A stretch of DNA of 64,000 nucleotides, taken from positions 186,001 through 250,000 of the forward strand of contig JACKET010000001.1 in NCBI GenBank assembly GCA_020632875.1. The letters are read 5' to 3'. The notes below the pieces were generated by a model, which was given only the letters and a program-made list of their open reading frames with translations, did not search any database and was not told where the DNA came from. A program made the position numbers and the translations under genes. Of the stretch, positions 16,524 through 26,171 are shown piece after piece; position 1 is the stretch's first letter; every line of letters begins with the position of its first letter. Source of the stretch: Alphaproteobacteria bacterium. Its GTDB lineage: Bacteria; Myxococcota_A; UBA796; GCA-2862545.

Positions 16524-18281
16524 ATGACGCGGTCTCCCGGCGGTTCGGACGCTCCCGTGGCGCGGCGGATCGCGGCGGCCACGGACGGCGCCGTGCTGGG
16601 CGGGCTCTTGTGGGCGGCGGAGGTGACCGCGCTGGCGGTCGGTGTGCTCGGGGTGGGCGGCGTCTCGGTGCTGGCGACGCTCCGGGACGACCTCGCGGCC
16701 TGGGGCGTCGCGTACATCGGGCTCGGCGCGGTGCTGGGACTCGCGTCGCTGACCCGCTCCGGGCGCTTCGGACCCGTGCTCGGCTGGCTCGTGCTGGTCG
16801 CCGTCGCGGACGTGGGGGTGGTGCCGCGACCCCTGCACGTCGGGCTCCTGGCGCTGGGGTGCGTCGCCTGGGCCTTCACGGCGCGGTTGCCCGCGATGGT
16901 GAGGACGTGGAGCCCCGTGCTGGCGGCCGTCCTGCTCGTTGGAGTCGCGCTGTGGCCGACGGCCCGTCCCGTCGTCTCGGGGACCCGGGGGGCCGGTCCG
17001 GACGTGGTGCTCGTCGTCGTCGACACGCTGCGCGCGGACCACGTGGGCGCGTACGGCTACGGCCGCGACACGACGCCGTCGATCGACGCGCTGGCGCGGG
17101 AGGGGCTCCGCTTCACGGGCGCGCGGGCGTCGAGCTCGTGGACGCTGCCGTCCCACGCGAGCCTGTTCACGGGGCTCGCACCCTCACGGCACGGCGCGCA
17201 CGCGGGGAACCCCCACCTTCGCGAGGACGTGGAGACACTGGCCGAGGCCTTCGACCGGCGCGGCTACCGCACGGTCGGGCTGTCGGCGAACGCGTGGGTC
17301 TCCGGCGGGACGGGGCTGGACCGCGGGTTCGAGGACTTCCGGTTCCTCGGGGACGACGGGCTGGCGTCGCAGCTCCTGCTGCCGCTCGTGGTGCGGCGTC
17401 CGAAGGATCTCGGGGGGCGCGCCATCGCCGACGCGGCCGTGCGGGCTGCGGCGGAGGCGCATGCCGCGGGCGAGCCGCTGTTCCTGTTCGTGAACCTGCT
17501 CGAGGCGCACGAGCCGCTCGGCACGCTGCCGAAGGCCGATCGCTCGCGGTTCGGGCCCGTCGACGCGATGCGGGCGCGCGGCTGGATGCGCGACATGCCG
17601 CTGTTCTGGTGTGTGTGCGAGGGGTCGGGGGAGCCGGTGGGCGACGAACCGGCCTGTGTGGACGGGGCTTTCCGCGTGTCGGACGATCGGGCGCGCGCGA
17701 CGACCGACGCATACGACGCGGGCGTGCGCTACGCCGATGCCCGGGTGGGCGAGATCGTGGCGGCGTTCGGGCCAGACGCGCTCGTCGCGGTGACCTCCGA
17801 TCACGGCGAGCGGCTCGGGGAGCACGGGCAGCTCGGGCACATGGTGTGGCTCGACGACGTGCTGCTCGACGTGCCGCTGGTGGTGCGTGGCCCGGGCCTG
17901 CCGCGCGGCGCGATCGACGCGGGGCCCTTCGATCTCGCCGATCTGGGCGCATGGATGCTCGCGCGGCTCGATGGCTGGGACGCGCCGCGCGCGACGCTCG
18001 CCACGAGCGAGGTCCACCCGCACCCGACCTCCACGACGGACGCGTGGGGCGCGCTGTTCGGCTGCGACTTCGCCCCGGCGGAGATCCCCCGGCGTGCCGT
18101 GAAGGCCGCGGATCGCACGGTCTGGCGCGACGGAGACGCCGTGCGCACGGTGCAGTCGGGCGTCTCGCGCGCACCCACGCCCGACGAGGCGGCGTGGGTC
18201 GCGGGGCCCTTCGCGGAAGGCGGCGCGCCGGTCGACCCCGGCACGCGCGCGGCGCTCGAGGTGCTCGGCTACGTCGAGTAG
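16524..18281 (+). CDS. Membrane-anchored sulfatase-like hydrolase/transferase (alkaline phosphatase superfamily)
   Basis: A 585-residue protein. The first 160 residues contain four or five membrane segments. A sulfatase-type domain follows from about residue 165: PDVVLVVVDTLRADHVGAYG (metal-binding Asp), SSWTLPSHASLFTG at the catalytic loop, and TSDHGERLGEHG (metal Asp-His pair). In true sulfatases the nucleophile is a Cys or Ser converted to formylglycine in CxPSR. Here the position is Thr in TLPSH, as in phosphoethanolamine or phosphoglycerol transferases and many uncharacterised relatives. It therefore probably transfers or hydrolyses a phosphate or sulfate ester on the outer face of the membrane without formylglycine. 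Confidence 0.82.
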   Translation: MTRSPGGSDAPVARRIAAATDGAVLGGLLWAAEVTALAVGVLGVGGVSVLATLRDDLAAWGVAYIGLGAVLGLASLTRSGRFGPVLGWLVLVAVADVGVVPRPLHVGLLALGCVAWAFTARLPAMVRTWSPVLAAVLLVGVALWPTARPVVSGTRGAGPDVVLVVVDTLRADHVGAYGYGRDTTPSIDALAREGLRFTGARASSSWTLPSHASLFTGLAPSRHGAHAGNPHLREDVETLAEAFDRRGYRTVGLSANAWVSGGTGLDRGFEDFRFLGDDGLASQLLLPLVVRRPKDLGGRAIADAAVRAAAEAHAAGEPLFLFVNLLEAHEPLGTLPKADRSRFGPVDAMRARGWMRDMPLFWCVCEGSGEPVGDEPACVDGAFRVSDDRARATTDAYDAGVRYADARVGEIVAAFGPDALVAVTSDHGERLGEHGQLGHMVWLDDVLLDVPLVVRGPGLPRGAIDAGPFDLADLGAWMLARLDGWDAPRATLATSEVHPHPTSTTDAWGALFGCDFAPAEIPRRAVKAADRTVWRDGDAVRTVQSGVSRAPTPDEAAWVAGPFAEGGAPVDPGTRAALEVLGYVE

Positions 18282-18304
18282 TCGCGGATCGGGGACTGCT
18301 CCCG

Positions 18305-19813
18305 CTACAGCGCGCGCCACCGCTGCCCGACGTCGGGTTCGGGCGGGCAGTCCGGAGGGACCCGGTAGTCGAAGCGGATCATCGTCTCGTAGAGAACGGA
18401 TGCATCGAGGTCGAACGGCAGGGAAGGGGGGTCGTCCGCGTCGTTCCACACCTGCGCCGCATAGTGGAACAACGCCGTCAGCTCGCCGAGCTGCACCAGT
18501 GCCCAGGGCTGCGACACCACGACGTCGTGGGCGGTCGCCACGACGCTTTCCTGGAAGGCCCGCATGAGGCCCTCGACGGCGTCCGTGTAGGCCTGTCGGT
18601 AGGGCGTCGCCTGCTTGTACCGGGACCCGTGCCGGACGATGGCGGCGCGCACGTCGAGGAGGATCTGCGTCCAGTACGTGTTCGTCCGGGCCGCTCGAAG
18701 GCCGTCGACGAGGCCGGGGTCCCACGGGTGGAAGGCCGTCAGGACCTCGAGTGAACGCGCGAGGGTCGTGCACCATCGGCGAAGGATGTCGTCGCGCTCC
18801 AGCCCGCTGTCGAGGATGAGCTGGTAGTCCTCCATCTCGACCGGCATGCCCACACCGGGCCGAGGCGCCGACCGCCAGCCGTTGGCGGGGGATCGTGCGG
18901 AGCTCGTCCCGGTGAGGTCGATCGACGTGAGGCTCGTGCATTCGTCGAGGATGGCGAGATCGGCGCCGCCCACGTCACACCGGTACAGGCGAAGACCGCG
19001 GAGCGAACGCTCCGCGAGGGCCTCGGTGTGTTCGAGGGTGAGGTGCTCCAGCCTGAGCTGCTGCACGTCCCACGGCGGGAGGCCTGCCAGATCCAGGGAT
19101 CCGGGGCCGAAGAACCCGAGCGCGACGAGCCCCGCCGGCATCTCGGGGGGCAGCGCCGTCCGCATGGAGGCGGGCACCATCCACAGCGTCTTCGACAGGC
19201 AGAGCCGTTCGCCGAACACCTGTACCTCGGGGGGGCGCAGCGCGAGGAGATCCCCCGGCACCTCGCATCCATGCAGGCACAGGTGGGTCAGGTTCGGGAT
19301 CCGGAGCCCTGCCGCGACCTGCGCGGCGGTCGCACCATGGAGGTGGACCTTCCTCGCTCCACGCACCTGGTCGATCGCATCCAGGTGTCGGCCGGCGAGC
19401 ACCAGCGTATGGAGCGTCTTCGCGCACTTCTTAAGGAGCTTCGCGCTGTTCGGGTGAGCCTCGCCCCACAGGAGCAGCTCGCGCGTCTTCGCGCTGACCC
19501 GCTTCAGCAGCACATCCACGACGGCCGGGTCCGCGCTGGCCATCGAGAGGAGCGCAGGGAAGGTCTGGAGCGCGGCGATGTCATCGGGCGCCAGCCCACG
19601 GACGGAGAGCGACCACAGATCGGTCGCGTCGGGCCCGACCTCGGCGGCGTCGTCCGTGGGGCCTGCGAACAGCACTCGCCGGCTGCGCGGGGTGGAGTAC
19701 GTGGCGGACAGCCGATTCCGAGCACGCAGCGCATCGGCCAGGCGCGGGCCCATCAGGGCGTCGATCCCATCCATCAGCCGCGATCCGTCGTTCGCCAGCC
19801 GGGGCCGTCGCAT
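18305..19813 (-). CDS. Hypothetical protein with leucine-rich-repeat-like middle region
   Basis: A 502-residue product if translation starts at the ATG at 19813; ATG 19774 and GTG 19819 are alternatives and none has a clear ribosome site. Residues about 100-310 show irregular leucine-rich repeats (TLHTLVLAGRHLDAI, IPNLTHLCLHGCEV, LRLEHLTLEHTEAL, LRGLRLYRCDV, CTSLTSIDLTGTS). The C-terminal 190 residues are helical, with many Trp and Tyr, and resemble nothing I recognise. No signal peptide or membrane segment is seen, so it is probably cytosolic and used for protein contacts. It resembles the C-terminal part of the ankyrin/LRR protein at 39390 in style. A TTGACA hexamer lies about 70 bases upstream of the start. 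Confidence 0.65.
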   Translation of the reverse strand: MRRPRLANDGSRLMDGIDALMGPRLADALRARNRLSATYSTPRSRRVLFAGPTDDAAEVGPDATDLWSLSVRGLAPDDIAALQTFPALLSMASADPAVVDVLLKRVSAKTRELLLWGEAHPNSAKLLKKCAKTLHTLVLAGRHLDAIDQVRGARKVHLHGATAAQVAAGLRIPNLTHLCLHGCEVPGDLLALRPPEVQVFGERLCLSKTLWMVPASMRTALPPEMPAGLVALGFFGPGSLDLAGLPPWDVQQLRLEHLTLEHTEALAERSLRGLRLYRCDVGGADLAILDECTSLTSIDLTGTSSARSPANGWRSAPRPGVGMPVEMEDYQLILDSGLERDDILRRWCTTLARSLEVLTAFHPWDPGLVDGLRAARTNTYWTQILLDVRAAIVRHGSRYKQATPYRQAYTDAVEGLMRAFQESVVATAHDVVVSQPWALVQLGELTALFHYAAQVWNDADDPPSLPFDLDASVLYETMIRFDYRVPPDCPPEPDVGQRWRAL

Positions 19814-19962
19814 GGGCACAGTCGTCGCGGCATCTCGGTCTCCCTCGTCGTGACAGGGCAGCAGACAACGGACATCCGGCTCTGTCAACCGGCCCCCAGG
19901 GCTACGTCGAGCCCGCTGCCCGTCGATCCTGGGCTCTGGATTTCCGGTCGTTCGGTGCGCGG

Positions 19963-22900
19963 CTACGTGGAGTAGGCCGGCACGGCCTCGCGGAGGCGGG
20001 CGAGGATCCGGCCGTCCGAGAACGGCCCGTCGTCCGCGAAGCCCGCGGCGAGCGCGTCCGCGACCTCTGCCATCCCGAGCCACCCGGCCAGCGCGGACCG
20101 CACGAGATCCCACGCCCCGAGCGTCAGCCCGCGCAGCTCGGCCGCATCCTGCATCGCCGCGACCGCCCCAACGGGCTCGCCGAGCAGCAGGCGCGCCACG
20201 GCCGCTGAGTGCAGGTCGGCCTCGGTGCACTCGCCGGCCTCGAGCGCCGCTTCGATGGCCTCGGCGCCCTGCTCGACCTGCTCGTCGTCGCCGAACAGCA
20301 GGTACCAGCCCGCCGTTCCGAAGAGGCGCTCGTCGGGCGTGAAGGTGTCGACCACCTCGGCCGCGACGGCCAACGTGGCGTCGACCTCGCCGAAATGGGC
20401 GTGGGCGCGCATCCTGCGGGTCAGGACGTGCGGTGCGCCGGGCGCACAGGCCTCGAGGTCGGCGATGGCCGCGAACGCACCGTCGCGGTCGCCTGCCCGC
20501 TCGAGGGCGAGCGCGAGCTGGTAGTGCGTCTCGTCGTCGCCGGGGTCGAGCTCGACGCGTCGGCGGGCCCAGACCACGGCCTGCTCGAAGTCTCTGCGGT
20601 CGTAGGCAGCTTCGAACAGGAACACGCCGAGCAGGGCCTGGAGCCGCTCGGGAATCCCCGTCCAGTCGATCGGCACGCGCCCGCCGTACTGAGCGAGCGT
20701 GCGGACGACCGCCTCGATCTGCTCGGGCCGGCGGCGGTCGAGGACCTTCCACGTCTCGCCCATCCGCGTCCTGGGGCCCGTGGTGGCGCCCATCCCCGAC
20801 ATCCGCGCCATCATCGCGAGGGGCCCGGATGCCGCGACCTTCCCGCGGCCGGTGAACCCGATCCCCTCGACCAGCTCGACCTCCCAGCGCAGCCAGCGCA
20901 GCACGCCCTCGGCATCGCCGGCGTCCGCGCAGGCCACCCCGGCGACGGCACAGGGGTACGGGCACCCGTCGTCCGCGAGCCACCGCCACTGGCCCTCCTC
21001 GAGGACCACCACCGCGGTGTGCTCGATCACCGACACCCGCGTGGTGATCAACGCGGCGTCACCGCTCCGCTCGACCACGCGCGCGCGGCCCAGGAGCGCC
21101 GCCACCACGGCGTCGGCACCGAACCGACCGGCGAGGTTCGCGAGCCCTTCGAAGTCCGGCGGGACCGGGCGCCCCGTGGCCACCACGAGCGCCGGATCCT
21201 TCGCGATCGCCGCCCGCACCAGCGCCGCGAGGGCCGTGAGGGGCGCTTCGTCGGGCCCCAGCTCCTCGAGCGACCGGGCGTCCTCGAGCATGTCCTGGGC
21301 GCCCGCGCCGAACAGGTCGATCAGCGCGCCGCGCAGCCCGCGCGCCACGTCGGTGCGCCCGATGCCCACGAGCAGCCACCACGCCTCGACCAGCGCGCGC
21401 CCGCGCTCCTTGCGATCCTCGACCTCGCGGGCGACGGCGAGACCCGCGTCGAGGCCGTTCACGACGGCTTCTGCGGCGATCCGTGGCGCGCCGTCGAGCC
21501 AGGGCGCTTCGTCTTCGGCGAACTCGAGCGCGTCGTCGGGACGCCCCGCCCGCACGAGGGCCTCGGCGATGCGCCACGCGGTGGACGGGTCTCCGTCGGC
21601 CTCCCACTCGGCGTACAGGGCTTCGAGCGCGTCGTCCCCGGGCGCTCCGCCCCGCTCGGACATCGCTTCGGCGAGGCGCCCCGACATCGCCGTGTTCCCG
21701 AGCGCCACGGCGCGCTCCAGGGCGCCGACGATGCCCTCCGGATCTCCGACGGTGCCGACGCGCCCGGACGGATCGAGCGCGTACACCTGGGCCACCCACG
21801 CCTCGCGCACGCCCTCGTCGTCGACCTCGGCCGCGCGCAGGGCCGTGATGGCCGCATCCCGCAGGCCCAGACGTGCACGTGTGAGCGCGAGGAGCCCCTG
21901 CAGCACGGCGTCGCGCGGGGCCGACGCCACGAGCGACCCGGCGAGATCGATGGCCCCGAGCGCATCGCCGTCGTCGAGCCGCTCCAGCGGCTCCCAGGTG
22001 AGCACCACCTCCGGCGCCGACTGCCCGAGCCAGCGGCCCAGCGCCCGCGCCGCTGCGACGTCGAGCTCGCCCGTGCCGAGGTCGAGCGAGCTCGCACACA
22101 CGGTCGTGTCGCCCTCCAGCGACCACCGGATCGAGATCCGCACCGGCCCGAACGCGAGCTCCACCGGGGCCGGCAGGCGCACCGGCCGCACGCCGCGCGG
22201 CAGGTCGAGTCGGACCTCGAGGCGGTTGTGGACGGGCGGGAGGAAGACGGGCTCGTCCGTCCGGGCCAGCAGCTCGCCGAGGTACCCGAACGAGCCGCAC
22301 AGCGGCTGGAGCGCGGGCGAGAACGCGATCCCGAGCGGGCCCTCCTCGAAGAAGGGGTCGCAGTCGTCGGCGACGAGGCGCGTCCGGAGCCGATCCGCGT
22401 CGACGTGCACCTCGATGCCCGCGGCGTGGCCACCCTCGAGGCCATCGGCGCGATCGGCGATCTGCTCCTCGTCGTCGGGGTCGATCCAGTAGAGGAACGC
22501 GGGCGCGCCGGACGCCTCGACCGTCTCGACCGCGCAGGTCGGACCGTGCAGGACGGGCGTGTAGGTGCGGGTCATGACGAGGCGGTCGTGGGTCGCATCG
22601 GCGGGGGGGAGGACGTGGAGCCCACGTGCCGGACCGTCGACGACGAGCGCCGTTCGGCCCGACAGCGCCCAGTGGAGCGAGCCGATCGGGCGGAGCTCGG
22701 AGGGGTCGACCCAGCGACCGTCGTCGAGCCGCACGAGCACGTGGTCGTAGAACCGCAGCGACACCGGGCCCGCCGGGCCGTCCGGTTCGCTCCCGGCGAC
22801 CAGCGCGACGGAGGCGCCCACACCGGCCGACCGCAACAGGGCGACCAGCAGGGCGGATTTCTCGCGGCAGTCGCCGAACAGGTCGCCTCCGACGGCCCCG

Positions 22901-23715
22901 TGGGGACGGGGAGCCCCGCCCGAGACGGCGAAGCGCACCTCGCGGGCGGCGATGAGGTGGGCCTCCGCCACGGGATCGGCGGCGTCCCGTACGCGGGCGG
23001 CGAGCGCTTCGGGCGCGGGCTCGGAGGGGGCGAGGGCCCGCCAGGCGTCGGCGATGCGCGCCGGGTCGTCGGTGACGGCGATCGCCAGGATCGGCGTGGA
23101 GGGCGTGTCGGGATGTGCGAGCCGGCGGCTCGTCGTGCGGGCGACCTCGGTGTCGAGCCAGGCGTCGGCCCCCTCGACCCGCAGGGGGATGTCGGAGCCG
23201 CGGATGGCCGCGACGATCGCGCTTTCTTCGCTGTGGGCGTGGAGGCGGAAGCGACCTTCGTCGGGGAACGCGACCCGGACGCCGGCGGGGCCGAGCGCGT
23301 GGCGCACCCGGGTCGAGCAACGCTCGATCACGGCGCCCGGCACGAGCCCGGGGAGCGGTACGGCCTCGAGCCGCTGCACGTGTGCGCCGATCTGGACCTC
23401 GCGCACGGTCTGGTGCTGCTCGCTGCCCACCCGGTGCTCGGTGCCGTCGGGGAGCACGACGCGGGCTTCGGCGACCGGGCGATCCTCGCGGTCGGTCTGC
23501 CACGAGACCGCCGAGTACCCGTCGATCCCGAGCCCGTGCGGGTCGTGCACCACCGTGATGGACCACAGCCGCTCGACCACGGACCCGTCGGCGCGCAACG
23601 TCACCTCGCGATCCTCGAGCACGCCGGTGAACGGGCGCCCCCGCTCGGCCACGCCGCGCGCCATCGCTGCCAGATCCGCACCCGGATCGCCCCACGGACC
23701 GTTCTCGAACGTCAT
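19963..23715 (-). CDS. Giant DUF3857/transglutaminase-like/TPR protein (1250 aa)
   Basis: The ATG at 23715 follows the strong ribosome site GGGGGAGGG. The N-terminal 250 residues have the DUF3857 pattern (LRADGSVVERLWSITVVHDPHGLG and similar). The transglutaminase core follows: GDLFGDCREKSALLVALLRSAGV (nucleophile Cys), FYDHVLVRL (His) and WVDPSEL (Asp) give an intact triad. The remaining 750 residues are alpha-helical tandem repeats of TPR/SEL1 style (for example ETHYQLALALERAGDRDGAFAAI). No signal peptide is evident. Bacterial DUF3857-transglutaminase proteins are mostly of unknown function; peptide cleavage or cross-linking is plausible. It is the largest leftward gene and lies 55 bp downstream of the Asp-rich lipoprotein. 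Confidence 0.8.
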   Translation of the reverse strand: MTFENGPWGDPGADLAAMARGVAERGRPFTGVLEDREVTLRADGSVVERLWSITVVHDPHGLGIDGYSAVSWQTDREDRPVAEARVVLPDGTEHRVGSEQHQTVREVQIGAHVQRLEAVPLPGLVPGAVIERCSTRVRHALGPAGVRVAFPDEGRFRLHAHSEESAIVAAIRGSDIPLRVEGADAWLDTEVARTTSRRLAHPDTPSTPILAIAVTDDPARIADAWRALAPSEPAPEALAARVRDAADPVAEAHLIAAREVRFAVSGGAPRPHGAVGGDLFGDCREKSALLVALLRSAGVGASVALVAGSEPDGPAGPVSLRFYDHVLVRLDDGRWVDPSELRPIGSLHWALSGRTALVVDGPARGLHVLPPADATHDRLVMTRTYTPVLHGPTCAVETVEASGAPAFLYWIDPDDEEQIADRADGLEGGHAAGIEVHVDADRLRTRLVADDCDPFFEEGPLGIAFSPALQPLCGSFGYLGELLARTDEPVFLPPVHNRLEVRLDLPRGVRPVRLPAPVELAFGPVRISIRWSLEGDTTVCASSLDLGTGELDVAAARALGRWLGQSAPEVVLTWEPLERLDDGDALGAIDLAGSLVASAPRDAVLQGLLALTRARLGLRDAAITALRAAEVDDEGVREAWVAQVYALDPSGRVGTVGDPEGIVGALERAVALGNTAMSGRLAEAMSERGGAPGDDALEALYAEWEADGDPSTAWRIAEALVRAGRPDDALEFAEDEAPWLDGAPRIAAEAVVNGLDAGLAVAREVEDRKERGRALVEAWWLLVGIGRTDVARGLRGALIDLFGAGAQDMLEDARSLEELGPDEAPLTALAALVRAAIAKDPALVVATGRPVPPDFEGLANLAGRFGADAVVAALLGRARVVERSGDAALITTRVSVIEHTAVVVLEEGQWRWLADDGCPYPCAVAGVACADAGDAEGVLRWLRWEVELVEGIGFTGRGKVAASGPLAMMARMSGMGATTGPRTRMGETWKVLDRRRPEQIEAVVRTLAQYGGRVPIDWTGIPERLQALLGVFLFEAAYDRRDFEQAVVWARRRVELDPGDDETHYQLALALERAGDRDGAFAAIADLEACAPGAPHVLTRRMRAHAHFGEVDATLAVAAEVVDTFTPDERLFGTAGWYLLFGDDEQVEQGAEAIEAALEAGECTEADLHSAAVARLLLGEPVGAVAAMQDAAELRGLTLGAWDLVRSALAGWLGMAEVADALAAGFADDGPFSDGRILARLREAVPAYST

Positions 23716-23770
23716 CCGACCCTCCCCCATCCGGCGACCATAGCGCAGGACGGAGGCCCGTCGTGAGACG

Positions 23771-24901
23771 CTATCCGCCGTCGATGGCGAGCACCCAGTT
23801 GGCCGGCATCCCCCCGGACCGCGTGATCGTGAACACCGTGCTGCCGGTCAGCGCGGCCTCGACGGCACCGGGCTGTGCGCCGGAGCTGCTGCTGCCGAGC
23901 GGAATGCCGCCGCCCGTCTCGACGGCCACGGTCAGGTTGGCGTTCGGGTTGTCGATCTCGAAGCGCGTCCCGCCCACCGGGCCCGTGAACGACGCCGAGC
24001 GCGCGCCGCCCGCGCTCCCGCCGCAGGCGACGAACGGCAGCGCGATCAGCCCGAGCACGTCGTTCGATCCGACGTTCGCGGCACCGCCGTACGACACCAT
24101 GTGCGCGAGCGTCCCGGAGGTCCCGCCCGCGGAGTCCTCGACGTACAGGCTCACGCCGACGCTCCCCCCGACGCACGCCGCGCTGTACGGCACGAACGCC
24201 ACGGAGGTGCCGCCGTCGACGAAGCTGTCGAGGCCCCCGCTGATGGCGAGGTCGTACGGCACGCCTCCCACGACGAAGTGGGCGATGCCCCCGGGCAGAT
24301 CGGCATTCGGGTCGGTCGCCACGAAGCGCAGTTCGAGCCGCCCGCTCCGGAGGTACGCGGAGAGGTCCGAGAGGACGGGCGTGTCGACGTCCGTGTCGGC
24401 GTCGGTGTCCGCGTCTGCATCGGCGTCTGCATCGGCGTCCGCGTCGGCATCGGCGTCCGCGTCTGCATCGGTGTCCGCGTCTGCATCGGTGTCCGCGTCT
24501 GCATCGGTGTCCGCGTCTGCATCGGTGTCCGCGTCTGCGTCGGTGTCCGCGTCTACGTCGGTGTCCGCGTCTGCGTCTGCGTCCGCGTCTGCATCGGTGT
24601 CCGCGTCTGCGTCGGTGTCCGCATCCGCGTCTGTGTCGGAATCAGCGTCCGCATCGGTGTCGGTGTCCGCGTCGGTGTCGGCATCGGCGTCCGTGTCGGT
24701 ATCGGCGTCCGCGTCCGTGTCGGTATCGGCGTCCGCATCGGTATCGGCGTCGGAGTCCGCGTCTGCGTCCGAATCGGTATCGGCGTCCGCGTCGGTGTCG
24801 GCGTCCGCATCGGCGTCGGTGTCGACATCCGGCTCATCGACGTTCGTGTAGTCCGGCGGACCGAAGATGTACGGGCAGCCGAAGAGTGTGAACACCAGCA
24901 T
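23771..24901 (-). CDS. Lipoprotein with Asp-alternating spacer and beta-rich C-terminal domain
   Basis: A 376-residue protein with ATG at 24901 and a G-rich ribosome site. MLVFTLFGC is a very short lipoprotein signal. Residues about 24-175 are almost purely alternating Asp with Ala, Thr or Ser (DADTD units). The rest is a beta-sandwich-like domain beginning LSDLSAYLRSGRLELRFVATD, with two Cys and Gly/Ser-rich loops, of unknown function. The acidic segment is probably extended and able to bind Ca2+, holding the folded domain away from the membrane. A TACGAT -10-like element lies about 28 bases before the ATG. Confidence 0.78.
   Translation of the reverse strand: MLVFTLFGCPYIFGPPDYTNVDEPDVDTDADADADTDADADTDSDADADSDADTDADADTDTDADADTDTDADADTDADTDTDADADSDTDADADTDADADTDADADADADADTDVDADTDADADTDADADTDADADTDADADTDADADADADADADADADADADTDADTDVDTPVLSDLSAYLRSGRLELRFVATDPNADLPGGIAHFVVGGVPYDLAISGGLDSFVDGGTSVAFVPYSAACVGGSVGVSLYVEDSAGGTSGTLAHMVSYGGAANVGSNDVLGLIALPFVACGGSAGGARSASFTGPVGGTRFEIDNPNANLTVAVETGGGIPLGSSSSGAQPGAVEAALTGSTVFTITRSGGMPANWVLAIDGG
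24382..24834 (-). repeat. Coding hexanucleotide-type repeat for (Asp-X)n, about 150 residues
   Basis: On the coding strand every second codon is GAC or GAT, and the others alternate among GCA, GCG, ACC, ACG and TCC. Units are 6 to 12 bp and imperfect. The opposite strand shows long Ser/Val frames, which are artefacts of this repeat. Confidence 0.9.
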
Positions 24902-25040
24902 CGCACCCCCCGACGATGGGTCCGCCCCGATCGTACACCACGCCCGTGTCGTCCGATCGATCCGCCCGTCCCGTGCGCGCGTCCTCTCGCCAGAGTCGGC
25001 CGGGGAGGGCCCGATCGTCGCGGGCCTCCTCGGGGGCTCG

Positions 25041-26171
25041 TCAGGACAGGGCCATCTCGAAGCCGGGCGCGAGCGTCTTGAAGGAGCGTTCGGCCAGGGG
25101 GCCGCCCGGGAGATGGACCGCGTAGAGCGTCATCGCCGTGTGCTGGACGGTGTAGCCGGAGAACGCGGCTTCGAGGCGGCTCCCCCGCGGGACGCAGGCC
25201 GACATGAAGTGCAGCCCCTTCGGCCGGAGCCGGCGGTAGGCCTCGCGAAGGAGGGGCTCGAGCAGCTCGGGGTCGTCGTCCTCGACCTCGAGGTGGGTGA
25301 GGAACGCGAACCGGAAGCAGTCGCCGGCCGCAGGGAGCTTCGGCCACCGGAGCAGCGCGGCGCCCACGTCGAAGCCGCGCTTCACCCACTTCATCCGGCC
25401 GTGGTAGCCGAGCACGCGGGTGCGCTTCACGTCGTACGTGTCCCACGGCGCGACGCAGCCGAGGATCTGGCCGGAGTCGCCCTTCACGAGCAGGAAGTCG
25501 TCGATCGACAGCCCCGGCCAGTCGGCGAGCCGCTTCTGGAGCAGGCCGTCCGCGAAGACCTCGCCGAGCAGGCGCTCCCGGCCGCGGCGGTCGAGGAAGG
25601 CGGCGAGCGCGTCGATGTCGGCGGGGGTCGCGCTGTGGACGGTGCGCTTCGGAGCCCGTCTGCGTCGGGTGAACTGCACGGACACCATGTCGAAGGGCGT
25701 CATCGGCCGGTACGTCGGCTGGCCACGTCGCGCGGCGGAGGCCCCCAGCAGGGCCTGGTGGGCGCGCGTGTTGTCGTCGAACACCACCGTCGTGCACACG
25801 CGGACGTCGAGGTCGTCGAGCAGCACCTTCAGCAGGTCGTGGTAGTGGCGCAGCAGCAGGGCTCCCCCGCGGAAGCCGGGTCGGACGCGGAGATCGCAGA
25901 GGTATGCGCTGCGCGTGAGCTGCCCGTCGAGGTACGCGGGGCGCGCGATCGCCGAGAAGATGGCGCTCGCGCGGCCCTCGGGGTCTCGCGCCACCCAGGT
26001 GCGCGCATCGCCGTGGTGGAGGGCCTGGAGCGCGAAGAAGTCGGGGTCGCGCTCCTGGTTCAGGTCGAGCTCGCCCGAGACGTGCACCTCGCGGAACAGC
26101 CGGCAGATGTCGCGGTTGTCGGCCGGGGTCGCCTGGTGGACGGTGAAGTGCTCGGTCTGCAGCGCGATCAT
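25041..26171 (-). CDS. GNAT-family acetyltransferase-like protein (two GNAT-like halves)
   Basis: A 376-residue product. Its ATG (26171-26169) overlaps the TGA of the desaturase gene as ATGA. The N-terminal half has the GNAT acetyl-CoA loop in YLCDLRVRPGFRGGALLLRHYHDLL and starts with HFTVHQATPADNRDICRLFREV. The second half begins again with a GNAT-like start, KRTVHSATPADIDALAAFLDRRG, and continues through FLLVKGDSGQILGCVAPWD. A duplicated fold is therefore likely. GNAT enzymes move an acyl group from CoA to an amine. Coupling to a fatty acid desaturase hints that the pair acts on a lipid or lipoamino acid, but the substrate is unknown. Confidence 0.75.
   Translation of the reverse strand: MIALQTEHFTVHQATPADNRDICRLFREVHVSGELDLNQERDPDFFALQALHHGDARTWVARDPEGRASAIFSAIARPAYLDGQLTRSAYLCDLRVRPGFRGGALLLRHYHDLLKVLLDDLDVRVCTTVVFDDNTRAHQALLGASAARRGQPTYRPMTPFDMVSVQFTRRRRAPKRTVHSATPADIDALAAFLDRRGRERLLGEVFADGLLQKRLADWPGLSIDDFLLVKGDSGQILGCVAPWDTYDVKRTRVLGYHGRMKWVKRGFDVGAALLRWPKLPAAGDCFRFAFLTHLEVEDDDPELLEPLLREAYRRLRPKGLHFMSACVPRGSRLEAAFSGYTVQHTAMTLYAVHLPGGPLAERSFKTLAPGFEMALS

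Noticed and set aside
19814..19900. Frameshift at the start of the LRR-like gene
   Set aside because: An ATG with a good GAGGGAGA site lies in another frame just upstream, but that frame gives an Arg-rich chain without features. The 19813 frame is complete without any shift.
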